DNA of 64,000 nt, taken from contig JAIOKI010000004.1 of the NCBI GenBank assembly GCA_028335825.1, positions 558,001 through 622,000 of the forward strand, written 5' to 3'. The notes under the pieces are model-generated. The model had not been told where the DNA came from, made no database searches, and worked only from the letters and a program-made list of their open reading frames with translations. Shown piece after piece: positions 61,725-64,000 of the stretch; position 1 is the stretch's first letter; every line of letters begins with the position of its first letter. The translations under genes and the position numbers were made by a program. The stretch comes from Nosema muscidifuracis (taxonomy: Eukaryota > Microsporidia > Nosematidae).

Positions 61725-63035
61725 ATGAACACAATAAGGTTTTATAACATATTAATTTTGATATATTTTGAAGCTTCTCTTATGAGCATATTTGATGAAG
61801 ATACTAAAGAAAGTATTTTAATTTGTGAAATTTTACCAGAGACACAATTTCAACTGGTCGATCTTGGTAATATAGACGACGAAGAATTCGAAAGTGCGGG
61901 ATTAGATTTAGATGTCAACTCCAACAAAAGATTTGAACTAATTGATAAGCAACAGTATACTGAAGATAAAAATTCTTTAATGGAATATATAGATAGTATT
62001 TCATCTGTTAATGAAAATATGATACCTACTTTTAAAAATAACTTAACTGTTGATGAAGAAAGATATAATTCACATCCAAATTCAGAAATTATATCACAAA
62101 ATGAGTATTTTAAATTCAATACTCCGATATGCAATTTTTTATTTTCCGATTACAAGTTTGATATCAAATCTTTATTAACTCTTATTAACCATATCTCCAG
62201 TAGGGTATGGTATGCAAAAAAATATCATTTAGTCTTAAAGATACAAATTAACTGGATGAAACAATTTAAAATGTTATCATTCATATTTAATGTAGATAAA
62301 TATATATTAAAAAGAGCTCAAGCTTCAAATGTTTTAAAAGAGCTGATAAATTTGGAGGATTACAACTATGATTTGAAAGAATTTTTCTCAAATTTAAAAT
62401 ATGCTACTACATTTGATTTTAGCGTTATTAATCTAAAAAGAATATCTATGTTGCATATTAAAGATATAGATTGGATAGAAAAACATTTGGATAAATTTAT
62501 TTATGAGTATTTTATGTATTATGATTATGTTTACAACAAAAACAATGTTAGATTGATAAACGATGTTTCAGAATTTATATATTACAGCAAAGTTATTGAA
62601 AAAATATCTGAAGTGGGTCTAGTTTCCTTAATAATGGCAAAAATAAATAGAATAAAATATCAAATAGATATAATAATACTATATAAATGCTTATTTGATA
62701 TATTGACAAAAGTAAAAAATGAGAGTGTGGTAAAATGTTTAATCAAATTATTAATTCATTTAGTTATTTATTATGAAGAAAGTTATAGTTTCAGAAATAA
62801 CTTTGGTTCTTATTTCTATAGAGATAGAACGAAATTTTTGCTAAATTGTTGTAATCTTTATCTTAGTAATAATTTATCATCTGCTCTTTACAATATGACT
62901 ACAGATATTCAAAAACTATACCTTAATTATTATAATCGAAACCTTAGCTTTAGTAAATATAACTTAAGAAAATTATTAGTAATACATGCATTCTTATTTA
63001 ATTTTATTACTGAAGTAGATTATCATAATTACTAA
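61725..63035 (+). CDS. secreted helical protein, unidentified
   Basis: 436 residues. The N-terminus (MNTIRFYNILILIYFEASL) is a likely signal peptide, followed by an acidic region (about 20-120) and a long helical region (about 125-436) rich in Tyr, Lys, Asn and Leu. No later strong membrane segment is seen. The start is supported by AAACCCTTGCTAATAAAATG. After the TAA the same frame stays open for a further 39 codons with protein-like composition to a TAA at 63153-63155, so the protein may once have been, or may be, longer (see findings). No family recognised; a fast-evolving secreted protein is inferred. Confidence 0.6.
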   Translation: MNTIRFYNILILIYFEASLMSIFDEDTKESILICEILPETQFQLVDLGNIDDEEFESAGLDLDVNSNKRFELIDKQQYTEDKNSLMEYIDSISSVNENMIPTFKNNLTVDEERYNSHPNSEIISQNEYFKFNTPICNFLFSDYKFDIKSLLTLINHISSRVWYAKKYHLVLKIQINWMKQFKMLSFIFNVDKYILKRAQASNVLKELINLEDYNYDLKEFFSNLKYATTFDFSVINLKRISMLHIKDIDWIEKHLDKFIYEYFMYYDYVYNKNNVRLINDVSEFIYYSKVIEKISEVGLVSLIMAKINRIKYQIDIIILYKCLFDILTKVKNESVVKCLIKLLIHLVIYYEESYSFRNNFGSYFYRDRTKFLLNCCNLYLSNNLSSALYNMTTDIQKLYLNYYNRNLSFSKYNLRKLLVIHAFLFNFITEVDYHNY

Positions 63036-63464
63036 AATACAATTATTTGTATGTACAATTCTAATGATCCATATAATGAGGCAATATTTTCTATATCATT
63101 ATCTAATATACAGACAGTTATAAAAATTTTAGAAGATAACAAAATTATCGAATAAAAGTATTCTTTTTCTAAATTTTTATTATGATTTCATTGTTTACTA
63201 TAAAATATATAATAATTTATCATTATATTAATATTTTTAAACACTTTATTTATTGATTAAAAAACTAACAAATTATTATGTTGTAGCTAGTATCAATATT
63301 AACTTACAAATTAATGTAAAAAATCATTTTACTTATTTAGATACTTAAAATGTCATTAAATTCTAGACTTTAAAAAATTAATATTTTTATAACGTATTTT
63401 TTATTATATATAAAAGTAGACCCTAAATCTTTTTAATATAAATACAAAATATCTTAATAAGAAT

Positions 63465-63772
63465 ATGCTTTATAAAGTTTATTATATTGCTTCTGGTGTA
63501 AGATACTGTAGAATTACGGGATTAAATAATACAAAGAACCTATGCCAATTATTATTGACGAATCAATTATGAAACAAACAATTAATTTTACTAACTTAGG
63601 CAATAATCAAGTACCTAAAATTACAGATATACTCAAAATCAAGTTATAGGGAAAGAATAAGAAAAAATAAGTATGCAAAGGGGAAATTAATCAACTAATA
63701 AACCAAAATATAGATAGAAACGATAATAATTTTTTTTGTGGATGTAAACCAAATGAAAATTGCACTTTTTAA
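63465..63772 (+). pseudogene. coding-like remnants, possibly of a decayed gene
   Basis: Two protein-like stretches in different frames: 63465-63572 (35 codons, MLYKVYYIASGVRYCRITG...) and 63542-63772 (MPIIIDESIMKQTINFTNLG..., ending FFCGCKPNENCTF, with two internal stops). The PIIIDES phrase weakly recalls the IDES motif of ISXO2/Merlin-type transposases, but the neighbouring catalytic residues are not visible, so this is only a hint. No CCC-linked start. I treat the region as decayed sequence of unknown origin. Confidence 0.25.
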
Positions 63773-63802
63773 TTTGAAATATATATTATTTGAAAAAGGA
63801 AA

Positions 63803-63949
63803 ATGAATGATTTTATATTCTATTTATGTTTATTTTTAAATACATATTTAGCTTGTGAAAGCTTATAGACCTTTGATTAGAAGGAAAACGAGATTTATTT
63901 GAGAAGAACAATGAAATCATTCTTTATATATCATGATAAGTTATTTTAA
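63803..63949 (+). pseudogene. broken small secreted-protein gene (tentative)
   Basis: An ATG at 63803 opens a 21-codon signal-peptide-like stretch (MNDFIFYLCLFLNTYLACES). The same frame continues, interrupted by TAG at 63866-63868 and 63875-63877, to a TAA at 63947-63949 with charged, protein-like sequence (KENEIYLRRTMKSFFIYHDK). This looks like a secreted protein gene damaged by nonsense changes, or chance. No CCC precedes the ATG. Confidence 0.3.
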
Positions 63950-64000
63950 GTTATTAAATTTTATAAATTATTTAACTAGCTTGTAATTTATTAGAGATAA

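Noticed and set aside
1-64000. Search for retroelements, virus-like elements, CRISPR arrays, rRNA and intact transposons
   Set aside because: No reverse transcriptase, integrase, capsid-like or intact transposase frame, no long terminal repeats, no rRNA-like sequence, and the tandem arrays have no spacer-repeat pattern.

Overview
The window reads as nuclear DNA of a microsporidium (an obligate intracellular parasite related to fungi). It is extremely AT-rich, and its genes are intronless and encode shortened eukaryotic housekeeping proteins. About two thirds of the start codons have a CCC (often TACCC, ACCCTTA or CCCC) within roughly 20 bases upstream, which is the known microsporidian start-proximal signal. 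I cannot assign a genus. I found no rRNA, no CRISPR array, no recognisable retroelement or virus-like element, and only one tRNA, tRNA-Ala(AGC). No convincing intact transposon is present.

Layout. 0-13 kb: the 3' end of an unidentified gene, a DDX60-like helicase, a small acidic secreted protein, an ADAM-like metalloprotease followed by a 30-bp repeat array, a Utp21-like ribosome-biogenesis protein, and a run of short secreted or membrane proteins set among repeats. 13-26 kb: mainly DNA and transcription machinery (RPA2, TFIIE-beta, MCM5, a Pin1-type isomerase, Rpb10, a Cdc20-family APC/C activator, Mot1). 26-36 kb: sparse, repeat-rich DNA with two HSP20-like genes flanking an RNF121-like RING protein, tRNA-Ala and a bZIP factor. 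36-43.6 kb: an atypical Rho-like GTPase, then a compact block (tRNA-guanine transglycosylase, YEATS protein, ankyrin protein, Nup54-like nucleoporin, myosin regulatory light chain, NF-YA). 45-53 kb: a small membrane protein, two head-to-head paralogous ABC half-transporters and ribosomal protein eL18. 53-63 kb: a secreted M1 aminopeptidase, a Dph4-like J protein, a small membrane protein, a possible PH-domain protein, a PICOT-type glutaredoxin and two unidentified proteins.

The genes do not form one pathway. Functional themes are RNA polymerase II transcription and its regulation (TFIIE-beta, Rpb10, Mot1, YEATS, NF-YA, bZIP), replication and cell cycle (RPA2, MCM5, Cdc20, Pin1), translation-related modification (TGT, Dph4) and secretion to the host interface (metalloprotease, aminopeptidase, several orphan secreted proteins).

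Intergenic DNA is unusually long for a microsporidium. Many spacers carry their own private tandem array (periods I measured: 8, 30, 39, 42, 64, 82 and 98 bp). The most interesting observations are: a 30-bp array that keeps the metalloprotease frame open for 65 codons beyond its stop as a 10-residue repeat; several coding-like remnants, two of which begin with signal-peptide-like stretches; a Rho GTPase lacking both Gly12 and Gln61; an ACGTCA-bearing repeat cluster that could be a bZIP target; and a structured, relatively GC-rich island near 61.2 kb that may be a non-coding RNA.
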